The notes: a model not told the origin generated them from the letters alone. 35,847 nt of DNA from UBA8437 sp003445035 (GCA_937901285.1 CALCHI010000533.1:1-35847); one strand, 5' to 3'; shown: positions 6,828 through 16,078, counted from the stretch's first letter. Translations and numbers: made by a program.

Positions 6828-9122
6828 ATGTTTTCGGATCATCAACCTTGGACCTCGAGGGCCGGGCGAAACATTGCCCGAGCTGTGCCGTTGTTGCTGT
6901 TGGCGATATGGACTTGGGTTCCGGAGTCCGTGTTGGCACAACCTGCTGCGCAACCGGCGGCCCAGGTGCCGGGAGACCAGGCCGCGGGTGATCAGCCGGC
7001 TGACCAGGCGTCGCCACTGCTGATTGAACCCACGACGGCGGGAGCGTTGTTTGATGCGGTTGTGCTGATGACGGATTTGGGCAGGCCGAACCTTGCGAAT
7101 GGCTACCTGCAGAAGTTGCTGGAATCGAATCCGGACGACGCCGCGTTGTTGTCCATGCGCGACAAACATGGTCCGGCGGTTTTCTTGCGACTGTCAAATC
7201 TGGTGTCGTTGCAACCCGGTTCAGCGACGTTGCTGGGACGAATGAACGCCGCTTTCGGCCGGTTCGCCGGGGACAAAACTCGTATTGATCGTTTGATTGG
7301 AGAATTGGAGGGGGCTCCATCAGTCCGGGATGCAGCAATTCTGCAACTGCGATCAGGTGGTGTTCTTGTGGTTCCGCGGCTTGTCGAGCAAATCGGGGAC
7401 GTGAAGGACGATATGACGCGGGAGTTGCTGATTTACACGCTGACCATGTTGGGTGCCGAGGTGATACCCCCGGTACTGGCCGTGCTGGAAAGTGAGGATG
7501 CCAACCTGAGGACAGCCGCGTTGGAGGTTTTGGGGCGGATCGGAACCAAAGACACCGCAGTCCACCTGTGGTTTTTCAGCGTGGACGCAGCCCAGCCGCC
7601 GGGTGTCCGAGTTTCCGCCGCCGAGGCTGTTGCGAGATTGACCCTTGGGGACGCACGCCACGCTTCCGCGTTGGGGCGAACCATGGCGCTGCGATCCATG
7701 GAGCAAGGGGCACGTCTGCGTTTGGCTGGCGGGGGCCGAGAGCCCGCGGGAACCAACGGCAAGGTGACGGCGTGGTATTTTGACAAAACCGCGGCAGGAA
7801 TCCGGAGTACAGCCGCCGACCCGACGGACGCGGCCCTGCACGTGGGAAGTCGACTGGCCCAACAGGCGTTGGCTATCTCCCCGGAAAACCGCCGATTGCA
7901 GGCACTGGTTGTCTCGCTGTTCCTGGCCCGTGAACGAACCAGGACGCCCTGGACACAGGCACTGCCGCGCGGACGGGGAACGGCTTACGACGCGGCGTTG
8001 TTGACGGGACGTGACGTCGTTATGCAGTCGTTGAGCGATTCTCTTGGTAGCGGCAATGCGACCGCTGCTGTGGCTGCGCTGGAGGTCTTGCGAAACCTGG
8101 CTAGCCGGCATGATTTGCAGTCGCGTGGGGGAGGCCTTTCTCCGCTGGCGGGTGCCCTCAACTATCCGGATCCCAGGGTGCAGTTCACCGCTGCGATGGC
8201 GGTTGTGGAAACTGATCCGCGTCGATCATTCCGAGGTGCGTCCCGGGTGGTTGAAATTCTGTCGCGGGCACTCAACTCCACCGACAGGCGGCGGGCGGTG
8301 GTGGCCGGCCCAAAGCCCGAACGGGTGAACGCCCTGGCAGGATTGGTGGACCAGAACGGCTTCCAGGCTGTCATCGTGTCAAGCGGGCGTGATGCCTTCA
8401 AAGAGGCCGCCGGCCGCGGAGATGTGCAGTTGGTGATACTCGATGCGAACGTGATCCGTTGGGGTCTCACGCAGACGATGGCCAATTTACGCGCAGATTC
8501 GCGAACGGCCTGGGTCCCGGTCCTGGTCGTGGGCGACCCGATGCGAATTGCCTCGGTAGAGCGGATGATCTCCACAGACCCGTTGCTGGGCTACATGCAG
8601 CGGCCCGCCACCGTGAAAGGATTCGGAGTCCAGGTGGGCCCATTTCTGGCGAAGTTGACGAGCGAACCACTGTCGGCGGCCGAGCGGGGTGAACGGGCCA
8701 GGGCGGCCGTTGATTTGCTGGGATATCTTGCCGAAGGCCAGCGGGTGACCGTTTTTGATCTTCGTCCTGCAGAAGGCAATTTGCACGCGGCCATCCAGGT
8801 GCCCCAACTCGCCGGAGGGGCCGTGTACGCTCTGGCCGCCATAGGGACCACGTCGTCGCAGGACCGTTTGGCAACCACGGCGATGCAGCCGGACCTGTCT
8901 TCGCCGGTTCGTGAACGGGCGGCGGCCCACCTGGCATTTCACATGCAAAAACACGGCGTGTTGTTGACGAAGACCAGGATAGCGCGATTGCGGGTCGTTC
9001 ACGGCGAAGAAAACGAGCCGGGCGTCAAGTCGTCTCTGGCGGTTGTCCTGGGGGTGCTGAATCCGAGTGCAGCTCGGGTCGGCCAGCAGCTTCGCTCGTT
9101 GTCGTTGCCGACTCCGAAGTGA
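6828..9122 (+). CDS. Exported HEAT-repeat protein with a degenerate response-regulator receiver-like domain
   Basis: No named family recognised. The 764-residue protein begins with a signal peptide (hydrophobic PLLLLAIWTW, probable cleavage after the VLA near residue 37) and an Ala/Gln/Asp-rich linker. About residues 120-290 show helical HEAT-like units, for example LRTAALEVLGRIG and VRVSAAEAVARL, and more helical repeats follow. Residues about 487-605 have the alternating strand/helix order of a receiver domain: RRAVVAGPKPERV, QAVIVSSGRDAF, VQLVILDANV, VPVLVVGDP, LGYMQRPATV. Asp539 sits where the phospho-acceptor would be. The acidic pair after strand 1 and the Lys of strand 5 are missing, so phosphotransfer is unlikely. 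A last helical stretch ends the protein. The start is the ATG at 6828; a TTG six codons earlier is less likely. It is divergent from lysA and convergent with the 139-residue gene. A scaffold or ligand-binding role is inference. Confidence 0.85.
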   Translation: MFSDHQPWTSRAGRNIARAVPLLLLAIWTWVPESVLAQPAAQPAAQVPGDQAAGDQPADQASPLLIEPTTAGALFDAVVLMTDLGRPNLANGYLQKLLESNPDDAALLSMRDKHGPAVFLRLSNLVSLQPGSATLLGRMNAAFGRFAGDKTRIDRLIGELEGAPSVRDAAILQLRSGGVLVVPRLVEQIGDVKDDMTRELLIYTLTMLGAEVIPPVLAVLESEDANLRTAALEVLGRIGTKDTAVHLWFFSVDAAQPPGVRVSAAEAVARLTLGDARHASALGRTMALRSMEQGARLRLAGGGREPAGTNGKVTAWYFDKTAAGIRSTAADPTDAALHVGSRLAQQALAISPENRRLQALVVSLFLARERTRTPWTQALPRGRGTAYDAALLTGRDVVMQSLSDSLGSGNATAAVAALEVLRNLASRHDLQSRGGGLSPLAGALNYPDPRVQFTAAMAVVETDPRRSFRGASRVVEILSRALNSTDRRRAVVAGPKPERVNALAGLVDQNGFQAVIVSSGRDAFKEAAGRGDVQLVILDANVIRWGLTQTMANLRADSRTAWVPVLVVGDPMRIASVERMISTDPLLGYMQRPATVKGFGVQVGPFLAKLTSEPLSAAERGERARAAVDLLGYLAEGQRVTVFDLRPAEGNLHAAIQVPQLAGGAVYALAAIGTTSSQDRLATTAMQPDLSSPVRERAAAHLAFHMQKHGVLLTKTRIARLRVVHGEENEPGVKSSLAVVLGVLNPSAARVGQQLRSLSLPTPK

Positions 9123-9129
9123 CGTCCTG

Positions 9130-9549
9130 TCAGCCGTTGTCGTTTTGCGATGCGGCGACAAAGTCGGCGAGTAGATCACGGGCGACCAGACGTGGCGGTT
9201 CACGGACAGGGAGGTCGGTGTCGATCTGTTGCCGTTCTGCGAGATGTTCCGCCATTTCCTGCGGGCATTGCCGCTGGAGTTGTCGAGCGAGGGCCTGGAA
9301 GTCGTCGCTTAACAGCGCGTCTGCGAAACTTCGGAAATGACCGACGATGTGGTGGGGATTGGTTGAGAGAACAAGATCTCGGCAGGTTTCGGCTTCCTCG
9401 GTCCAGCGGGCGTCTGAGGCATGATGTGCGGCCAACAACAACAAGCGGTCCCGTGCGTCTGTAGGGCCACGATCACTGGAGGCCCAGGCGAGTTGCAGAT
9501 ACAGGACTGCGAGTCGTTGGTTCCGCGGTCGTTCGCTGGGATTGTTCAC
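9130..9549 (-). CDS. Small helical protein of unknown function, coupled to the metallo-hydrolase
   Basis: The 139-residue product has no family I recognise. It looks all-helical (for example LAVLYLQLAWAS, ARDRLLLLAAHHA, FQALARQLQRQC), with spacing that could be one or two TPR-like hairpins, and has no signal peptide or membrane segment. The start is a GTG at 9549 that overlaps the TGA of the upstream metallo-hydrolase by four bases (GTGA). GGGGAAG lies just before it, so translation is probably coupled. It is the last gene of a three-gene operon and converges on the HEAT/receiver gene with a 7-bp gap. Confidence 0.7.
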   Translation of the reverse strand: MNNPSERPRNQRLAVLYLQLAWASSDRGPTDARDRLLLLAAHHASDARWTEEAETCRDLVLSTNPHHIVGHFRSFADALLSDDFQALARQLQRQCPQEMAEHLAERQQIDTDLPVREPPRLVARDLLADFVAASQNDNG

Positions 9550-10346
9550 GAGGACTTCCCCAACGGGATTCTCAGGCCGTCCCAAGCCAGTTCCACGTGG
9601 TCGGGGAGTTTAGCGGAGGTGGTGGCGTGGTCGAGATGGTGGGATATGTGAGTGAAGTAGGCCTGCCTGGGTTTCAGTTGTTCGACAACCGCAAGGCTTT
9701 GCTCGACGGAAAAGTGGGTCGGATGTGGCCGGTCGCGGAGGGCGTCAATCACGAGCACATCCAGCCCCTGAAGTTCGCTCCAGCTCTCTTCTGGGATCGC
9801 GCTGACGTCTGTGCAATAGGCGACATCGTCGACACGAAACCCAAGGACGGGCAGGTGTCCGTGATGGAGGCGAATGGGAGTGACCGTAGTGCCCAACAGA
9901 GAGAACGGGTTGGTGGAGATGCGTTCAAAATGGAACCGCGGGGTGGCGCCACGGTGGCTGTTGGCCGGCGGATCTCCGAAGGCGTAGTGGTAGGCTCGAC
10001 GGATCTGGTTCTCGACCGCCTCTTCACAATACAGGGGGATCGAGCTGTCGAGGTATTGTCCGCAAATCCTCAGGTCGTCGAGTCCGAAGATGTGGTCGGC
10101 GTGGTTGTGGGTGAACACCGCGGCGTGGACCCGGTCGATCCGTTCACGAACCAACTGCAGTCGCAGCTCGGGAGGTGTGTCAATCAGGAAGATCCCTTCG
10201 GGCGCTTCGACGGCAACACCGCAACGTCCACGTTGGTTCTTGGGATCGTCAGAGTCACAGACCTCGCAGTGGCACCCGATCATCGGGACGCCAACGCTGG
10301 TGCCGGTGCCTAGCAGCACGAGGTGCCGCGAGGTGGTGTCACCCAT
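9546..10346 (-). CDS. MBL-fold metal-dependent hydrolase, PhnP-like
   Basis: Metallo-beta-lactamase-fold hydrolase resembling the PhnP group, which cleave phosphodiesters; the substrate here is unknown. The 266-residue protein starts with LVLLGTGTSVGVP and a zinc-binding cluster GCHCEVC (Cys25, Cys27, Cys30), typical of PhnP-like proteins. The active-site motif THNHADH is at residues 79-85, with further metal ligands in LHHGHLPVLGF and YCTDVS and the late THISHHLDH. The frame is intact and of the usual length. It starts 3 bases after the DUF1844 stop and ends in an overlap with the 139-residue gene. No phosphonate genes accompany it, so a phosphonate role is not supported by context. Confidence 0.9.
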   Translation of the reverse strand: MGDTTSRHLVLLGTGTSVGVPMIGCHCEVCDSDDPKNQRGRCGVAVEAPEGIFLIDTPPELRLQLVRERIDRVHAAVFTHNHADHIFGLDDLRICGQYLDSSIPLYCEEAVENQIRRAYHYAFGDPPANSHRGATPRFHFERISTNPFSLLGTTVTPIRLHHGHLPVLGFRVDDVAYCTDVSAIPEESWSELQGLDVLVIDALRDRPHPTHFSVEQSLAVVEQLKPRQAYFTHISHHLDHATTSAKLPDHVELAWDGLRIPLGKSS

Positions 10347-10349
10347 TCC

Positions 10350-10823
<474 letters not shown>

Positions 10824-10999
10824 GGTGGGGAAATCTACGGGGGATGTGGTGAATTGATGGCAGGCAGGATACGGCGGCTTCCGGCGAACGGTCAAGGCGG
10901 CCAGCGGACGGACGGAGCGGATGAATTGATGACGGCGTCGCCACGAGGCGGTTAGGATGGATGTGGAACGTGTTGTTGCGAAGTTGGAGGTGAATTGAA

Positions 11000-11845
11000 G
11001 TGGGAAGTGGTGCCGGCCCCCGCGTTCTGAGTTTCGAGAGCCGCAGACAACGGGAGATGGCCGATTTGATCAGGCGTCACGGTGGTCTGGCCACAGTGGT
11101 CGCATCGATGCAGGAAACGCCGCTTTCGGACAATCATAAAGCCCTGTCGTTCGTGGATTCCCTTCGAAAAGGAGTTGTGGATACGGTCGTGTTTCTGACG
11201 GGCGTCGGGGCCAAGACCTTGGCGGAATCCGTGTCGGGGGAATGTCCGATAAATGAATTGGTGCAACTTCTCGATGAGTGCACCATCGTGGTTCGGGGAC
11301 CAAAACCGGCTGCGGTGCTAAACAACTGGGGCGTTCGGATCGATGCCCGCGCGGCAGAACCCAACACGTGGGAGGAATTGTTACCGGAGTTGGAGCGGCT
11401 TGAAGCGGTTAAAGGCCGGTGCGTGGCCGTGCAGGAATATGGCGTGCCGAATACGGCCTTCTACGACGCGATTTCGATTCGCGAAGGACGGGTGATGCCG
11501 GTCCCGGTGTATCGATGGAGTCTTCCCGATGACACGGGTCCGTTGGAACAGGGGATACGTGACACGGTCGCGGGCGTTTTCGACGTGTTGTTGTTCACCA
11601 GTGCCCAACAGTTGACCAACGTGTTGGCCGTGGCCAATCGTCTTGGGTTGGAGGAGGCCTGGAGGCGGTCGGCGGAGTGTTGCCTGGTCGGTTCGGTTGG
11701 TCCGACGGCAACGTCGGCACTAACTTCGTCGGGTGTGCGGGTCGACATCGAACCCGCCCATCCGAAGATGGGGCCGTTGGTTCGCGAAACGATGATCGAG
11801 GCTATCTCGCGTACTCGACCACCTTCGTCTCGCGGAGAACTGTGA
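11000..11845 (+). CDS. hemD: Uroporphyrinogen-III synthase
   Basis: Cyclises hydroxymethylbilane to uroporphyrinogen III in tetrapyrrole synthesis. The 281-residue protein has the two-lobed HemD pattern. The N-terminal lobe opens VLSFESRRQREMADLIRRHGG and includes DTVVFLTGVGA. The second lobe contains VLLFTSAQQLTNV and the conserved end CLVGSVGPTATSALTSSGV followed by EPAHPKMGPLV. The start is a GTG at 11000; GGAGG at 10986-10990 lies 9 bases before it and an in-frame stop lies just upstream. Other heme genes are not in the window. The last 44 bases overlap the end of rny on the opposite strand. HemD sequences diverge widely, but these motifs make the call firm. Confidence 0.9.
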   Translation: MGSGAGPRVLSFESRRQREMADLIRRHGGLATVVASMQETPLSDNHKALSFVDSLRKGVVDTVVFLTGVGAKTLAESVSGECPINELVQLLDECTIVVRGPKPAAVLNNWGVRIDARAAEPNTWEELLPELERLEAVKGRCVAVQEYGVPNTAFYDAISIREGRVMPVPVYRWSLPDDTGPLEQGIRDTVAGVFDVLLFTSAQQLTNVLAVANRLGLEEAWRRSAECCLVGSVGPTATSALTSSGVRVDIEPAHPKMGPLVRETMIEAISRTRPPSSRGEL

Positions 11846-13367
11846 CCCGGATCTCGCCCGGGTAGGTCATTGTGTCCTCGATGGCCTTGGCCACTTCCTT
11901 GCTCATGGCGATGGCTTCTCGATCGTTGACTTTTCCGGAATCAACGATAACGCGAACTTCGCGGCCGGCCTGGACGGCGTAGGCCTGTCGAACGCCCGGA
12001 AAACCGCATGCGAGTGCTTCAAGTTCTTCCAGCCGCCGTACGTAACGTTCCAGCGATTCTCGCCGTGCTCCTGGACGGCCGGCGGAAACCGCGTCGGCGG
12101 CGGCGACCAGCACCGTATAGATGTAGTCGACACGGATGTCATCGTGATGACCGGCGGCGGCATGCACGACCTCTTCTCCTTCGCCATAACGTTTCAACAA
12201 TTCGGCACCCACGGCGGGATGGCCCCCCTCCATCTCGTGGTCCGCTGCCTTTCCGATATCGTGGAGAAAACCGCAGCGTCGGGCGAGTTGGGCATCGAGA
12301 CCGAATTGTTCGGCGATCAGGCCGGTAATCACGGCAACTTCGAGAGAGTGCTTCAGGACGTTTTGGCTGTAGCTGGTGCGAAAATGTAAGCGGCCCATCA
12401 AGTGCACCAATCGTTCGTTGAGATCATTGACACCGATCTCCTGGCAGGCCTCCTGTCCGAGTCTTTTGATATGCGCGTCCATTTCCTTTTCCGTTTCGGC
12501 GACCACCTCGTCGATCCGGGTGGGGTGGATACGGCCGTCCTGGATGAGTTTGACGAGCGCAAGGCGTGCGATTTCTCGTCGCACCTTGTCGAAGGCACTG
12601 ACGACGACGACTCCGGGGGTGTCGTCGACGATCACGTCGACACCGGTGGTCTTCTCGAAGGCGCGAATGTTGCGCCCTTCACGGCCGATGATTCGGCCCT
12701 TCATCTCGTCGTTGGGGATATCGACGGTGGATACGGTCATCTCGGACGTGTGGGTCGACGCACAGCGTTGAGCGGCCATGCCAATGATTTCACGTGCCAT
12801 TTCATCCTGCTTCTCTTTCAGGTCGGCTTCGTGCTTGAGGAGCAGGGCCCCGGTGTCCTGTTTGAGTGTTCGCTCGAGTCGATCGAGCAGCATGTCCTTG
12901 GCGGCGTCCGCCTCCAGACCACTGATCTTGTAGAGTTCCTCTTGTTCGTCGTGAAGAACGCGTTCGAGTTCGACCTCTCGCGAATCCATGACCTTCTGCC
13001 GTTCGGCGAGGTTCTTTTGTGTGCCTTCCAGCATCCGTTCGCGTTTTTTGAACCCGTCCTGTTGTTCGTTGAGAGTGTGTTCCCGGCGATCCAATTCTGT
13101 GGCGCGCTGGTTCTGTTCGTCCCTGGTGAGATTGTTTGCGGCGTCGAGTTCGGAACGCGTGGTAAGCAGTTCCTCTCGGGCGGCCAACTCAGCCGCCTTC
13201 CTGACCGTCTCCGCCTCGCGTTCGGCGTCGCGGAGAATGTCTTCACGCCGGTGATTGGCCGCGGCCTGCCGGGTGCGTTCAAGAAACCAGAAAGCGGCGG
13301 CTCCGACCGTTAATGATCCCAGCGCGATGGCAACAGCGGTGAGGTCTGCGACTTGGGCCAAGGGCAT
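11802..13367 (-). CDS. rny: Ribonuclease Y
   Basis: Membrane-anchored endoribonuclease that starts mRNA decay. The 521-residue protein has the full domain order: an N-terminal membrane helix (about 8-28), a long charged coiled coil (about 30-200), a KH RNA-binding domain (about 217-265, GRIIGREGRNIRAFEKTTGVD), and an HD domain with His340 (KHSLEVA) and His369-Asp370 (FLHDIGKAADHE), then the conserved C-terminal domain ending VTVLRETKVVEYAR. Length matches the family. The ATG at 13367 gives the membrane helix at once. Its 3' end overlaps hemD by 44 bp, tail to tail. A possible small membrane protein gene lies 86 bp upstream on the same strand. Confidence 0.96.
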   Translation of the reverse strand: MPLAQVADLTAVAIALGSLTVGAAAFWFLERTRQAAANHRREDILRDAEREAETVRKAAELAAREELLTTRSELDAANNLTRDEQNQRATELDRREHTLNEQQDGFKKRERMLEGTQKNLAERQKVMDSREVELERVLHDEQEELYKISGLEADAAKDMLLDRLERTLKQDTGALLLKHEADLKEKQDEMAREIIGMAAQRCASTHTSEMTVSTVDIPNDEMKGRIIGREGRNIRAFEKTTGVDVIVDDTPGVVVVSAFDKVRREIARLALVKLIQDGRIHPTRIDEVVAETEKEMDAHIKRLGQEACQEIGVNDLNERLVHLMGRLHFRTSYSQNVLKHSLEVAVITGLIAEQFGLDAQLARRCGFLHDIGKAADHEMEGGHPAVGAELLKRYGEGEEVVHAAAGHHDDIRVDYIYTVLVAAADAVSAGRPGARRESLERYVRRLEELEALACGFPGVRQAYAVQAGREVRVIVDSGKVNDREAIAMSKEVAKAIEDTMTYPGEIRVTVLRETKVVEYAR

Positions 13368-13453
13368 ATCGGACTCCCACGGGCGGTCACCGAGGGGGAC
13401 CCGTTAGGAGTACGGCTGTCGTCTGATTCTCACGTCGGCGTGGAGGCCGATGT

Positions 13454-13708
13454 TCACCGTCGGTGAACCTCCGCGGGCGCCAGCCGTCCACGACCACAAG
13501 AGGTGGAGGTATGCGGAATCGGTTGGACAGGAGGGTGGTGGATCCACTCGGGGGCCGAGTTGAGCGACGTTGCGAGGAGAAGGGTTCCTCGGCGACGGAT
13601 GGTGACTCGGCGGGCCACGACGGCACATCCGACGAGGCAGGTCGCCAGCAGGTTCAGGGCCATTACGGCTAGAACCCAACTCGGTGGCTCAACGGAATAG
13701 GCCGTCAT
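13454..13708 (-). CDS. Possible small single-span membrane protein
   Basis: An 84-residue open frame starts with ATG at 13708. It has one clear hydrophobic helix (WVLAVMALNLLATCLVGCAVV, about residues 11-31) followed by a basic RRVTIRRR stretch and a Pro/His-rich tail. The helix-then-positive pattern is what a small inner-membrane protein would show. Against it, no Shine-Dalgarno is visible, the tail is uncharacteristic, and overlapping open frames exist on the other strand. It lies 86 bp upstream of rny in the same direction. The remaining 194 bp up to tilS (13709-13902) show nothing I can name apart from the tilS ribosome binding site. Confidence 0.4.
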   Translation of the reverse strand: MTAYSVEPPSWVLAVMALNLLATCLVGCAVVARRVTIRRRGTLLLATSLNSAPEWIHHPPVQPIPHTSTSCGRGRLAPAEVHRR

Positions 13709-13902
13709 GAAGAAAGCCCAAGAGGAACGGAAAGAATCGACGAAACAGCAGTGTCCTGTGGGGTACCAGTCGTTGACCGGACCGCTATCTTGTTCAAATT
13801 GATTGTTGCGGTCATCCTACCACAGGCCGACGTCCGGTCAACGGTTGGCAAGCATCGCTTGAAGAGCCCGTCAAGCCGGTCATTCTGCGGAGGCTCTCGA
13901 TC

Positions 13903-14898
13903 ATGCCGGCACACGACTCAACCGAAAACCGCTTGTCGGCGCATGTGGCCGACTGGTGGGGAGGACATTCGGCCGAGGCGTCGTCCGTACTTGTTGGGGT
14001 TTCCGGCGGTGCCGACAGCGTCGCTTTGCTCAGGGCGATGGTCGCTCCGGATGGAATTCCGCAGACGAGGATCGTCGTCGGACACGTGAACCACGGTATT
14101 CGGGGTGCGGAAGCTGATGACGACGCGGAATGGGTGGCGTCGCTGGCCCGTTCATTGGGAGTACGGCACGAGGTCGCCCGGGTGGACCTGAAGGAACAGG
14201 TCTCCGAGGAAGCGGCCCGTCGTTATCGCTATGAGGCATTGACAGAGATGGCGGTGCGGCATGACTGCCGAGGGATTGCGGTGGCGCACACACGTGATGA
14301 TCAGGTGGAAACCGTGTTGCATCATTTGTTGCGAGGCACCGGTTTGAAGGGGTTGGCAGGCATGTCGGCCAGGCAACCCCTCCAAGACGGGCTGGAATTG
14401 TGGCGGCCGTTGCTGGAGATCAATCGCGAGTTGGTGGAAAGGTGGTTGGAGTCGGTGGGCCAGGCGTGGCGTGATGATGCGTCCAATCGTCAGACGCGAT
14501 GGACGAGAAACCGGATTCGCCATGAATTGCTGCCGGTGCTCGAACGCGAATACAACCCGCAGGTCAGGGATGCCCTGTTGAGGGTCGCTCGGCTGTCGTC
14601 AGAAGCCTTGGGGATCGTCGACGAAGCTGTCGCGCAACTGCTGGAGACCTGTGTCCTGCAGCAGACTCCCTCGTTGGTGCGGCTGAATATCGAGAGCTTG
14701 GCGGGCGTTCCCGAACCAATGACCAGGGCGCTGGTGATGGACCTGTGGTGTCGTCAGGGTTGGCCACGCCAGGGGATGAGCTTTTCTCACTGGAGGGACT
14801 TGGCCGGACTGGTCGTGGAAGGCACGGCCGTCGACCTGCCCGGCGGAGTGACAGCACGCCGCAATGGGTCGGTGTTACGAATCGAAAGAGCCCCTTAG
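13903..14898 (+). CDS. tilS: tRNA(Ile)-lysidine synthase
   Basis: Converts C34 of the CAU-anticodon isoleucine tRNA to lysidine with ATP and lysine, essential for AUA decoding. The 331-residue protein has the PP-loop SGGADS at residues 34-39, VGHVNHGIRG, IAVAHTRDDQVETVLHHLLRG, and the family marker DASNRQTRWTRNRIRHELLP. A shortened C-terminal region with a helical substrate-binding part follows; some family members are 100 residues longer. GGAGG at 13889-13893 lies 9 bases before the ATG. It converges on the C45-family gene with a 21-bp gap. Confidence 0.95.
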   Translation: MPAHDSTENRLSAHVADWWGGHSAEASSVLVGVSGGADSVALLRAMVAPDGIPQTRIVVGHVNHGIRGAEADDDAEWVASLARSLGVRHEVARVDLKEQVSEEAARRYRYEALTEMAVRHDCRGIAVAHTRDDQVETVLHHLLRGTGLKGLAGMSARQPLQDGLELWRPLLEINRELVERWLESVGQAWRDDASNRQTRWTRNRIRHELLPVLEREYNPQVRDALLRVARLSSEALGIVDEAVAQLLETCVLQQTPSLVRLNIESLAGVPEPMTRALVMDLWCRQGWPRQGMSFSHWRDLAGLVVEGTAVDLPGGVTARRNGSVLRIERAP

Positions 14899-14919
14899 TC
14901 GAACAGATATCTCTCGGGT

Positions 14920-15990
14920 TCAGCGGGCACTCATCGCGTACACCTCGTAGGGCCGGTCACACGGTGTTCCTCGCGTGACATGCATCTGTTGTGCTGCGGG
15001 TTCGATGATCACTGAAAAAACGGTGCTCCAGAACCCGGTTTCCGGGTCGTCGTTGGCATGGCGGCAGATCGATCGGGGATGGCCGTCATGATCTCTGAGT
15101 GCCGTTTTGATGGGTTCCAAGTCAACGCTGCGCTGCCTGGTGGTTGACGCTGGTGCGGACGGGACCAATGTGTCAATCCGACGTTTCCTCGAGTGTGACT
15201 GGATCAGTTCTGGAAAACGTTGGTTGATCGGGACGAGGTCAGGGTGCAGACAGTGGTTGGTGTGGGTCAGCCGGTGACCGTTGTCGGGCCGCAGTACATG
15301 GACCTCGTCGATTGTGACTTCCATGTTCGCAGGTCCCTGGGGGGTGGTGAGGATAATGTTGGCAGGAATGGCCCGGGGGGCACGTGCGATGGAGGAGACG
15401 GCATCGTCGAGGTTGGTCTGTTCGTAGAGATCCCTGAGTGTGAAGTAGTGGGGGACGCCGTGAATTCGCGTGGGAGCCGGCAGCGTGTTGAGGCAGGCAC
15501 CCAATCCACTGTCGTTGAATCCGATGTAGGCAATCAGCCCGGCCTGGGTCAGGGTGGTTAGCGATGGGCGGTCATCGGGGTGTCTTGTCAACACCACGGT
15601 GAAGGGGTCCAGTTCGGGGTCGTTGTCCCAGTTCTGGGCGACGATGCCAGGTTGAAGCGAGATGGACGTGCAGGCGGACTCCGGTTCGGCCGTCAACTGG
15701 TTGCGGACCTGGAGTAACATCAGATCCATCAAAGGGACACCGGCGGATTCGGCGGTTCCTTCGAGTTCCTCGATCAGGGGTTCGTTGTACTCGCGGGTCA
15801 AATCCAGGCACCGGACGGCCACCGCTTCGGCTTCCGTGCGGCTCACCACGGCGGTCTTGTTGACTCGTTCCATGGCGATGGCACAAAAACCACGAATGAG
15901 TTCGCGGGTAGCCTCCCCAATCTGACGACCCATTTCCCGAGGAGAACCGGATACGGAAATCTCGGGATAACGATGTTCGGAACTGGCCAT
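14920..15990 (-). CDS. C45-family autoproteolytic acyltransferase/hydrolase
   Basis: Member of the peptidase C45 / acyl-CoA:6-aminopenicillanic acid acyltransferase-like group (Ntn fold), which mature by self-cleavage before a cysteine and hydrolyse or transfer acyl-amide groups. In the 356-residue protein the nucleophile candidate is Cys107 in SACTSISL, followed by the family motif IVAQNWDND and by LIAYIGFNDSGLGACLNTLP. A third motif is LTHTNHCLHPDL. There is no signal peptide, so it is probably cytoplasmic. Its real substrate cannot be inferred; beta-lactam-type chemistry should not be assumed. GAGGA lies 6-7 bases before the ATG at 15990. It stands alone, divergent from murE and convergent with tilS. 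Confidence 0.88.
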   Translation of the reverse strand: MASSEHRYPEISVSGSPREMGRQIGEATRELIRGFCAIAMERVNKTAVVSRTEAEAVAVRCLDLTREYNEPLIEELEGTAESAGVPLMDLMLLQVRNQLTAEPESACTSISLQPGIVAQNWDNDPELDPFTVVLTRHPDDRPSLTTLTQAGLIAYIGFNDSGLGACLNTLPAPTRIHGVPHYFTLRDLYEQTNLDDAVSSIARAPRAIPANIILTTPQGPANMEVTIDEVHVLRPDNGHRLTHTNHCLHPDLVPINQRFPELIQSHSRKRRIDTLVPSAPASTTRQRSVDLEPIKTALRDHDGHPRSICRHANDDPETGFWSTVFSVIIEPAAQQMHVTRGTPCDRPYEVYAMSAR

Positions 15991-16078
15991 GTGAAGTCCT
16001 CAGCGGTGGGATGCTCCGAGCCTACCGCGGACGAATGAGCGAGTCGATGGTTTTGGCTGCGGTCGGCGACAAACCGGG

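Noticed and set aside
12402..13313. 303-residue plus-strand open frame
   Set aside because: It is fully antisense to rny, whose domains are all recognisable.
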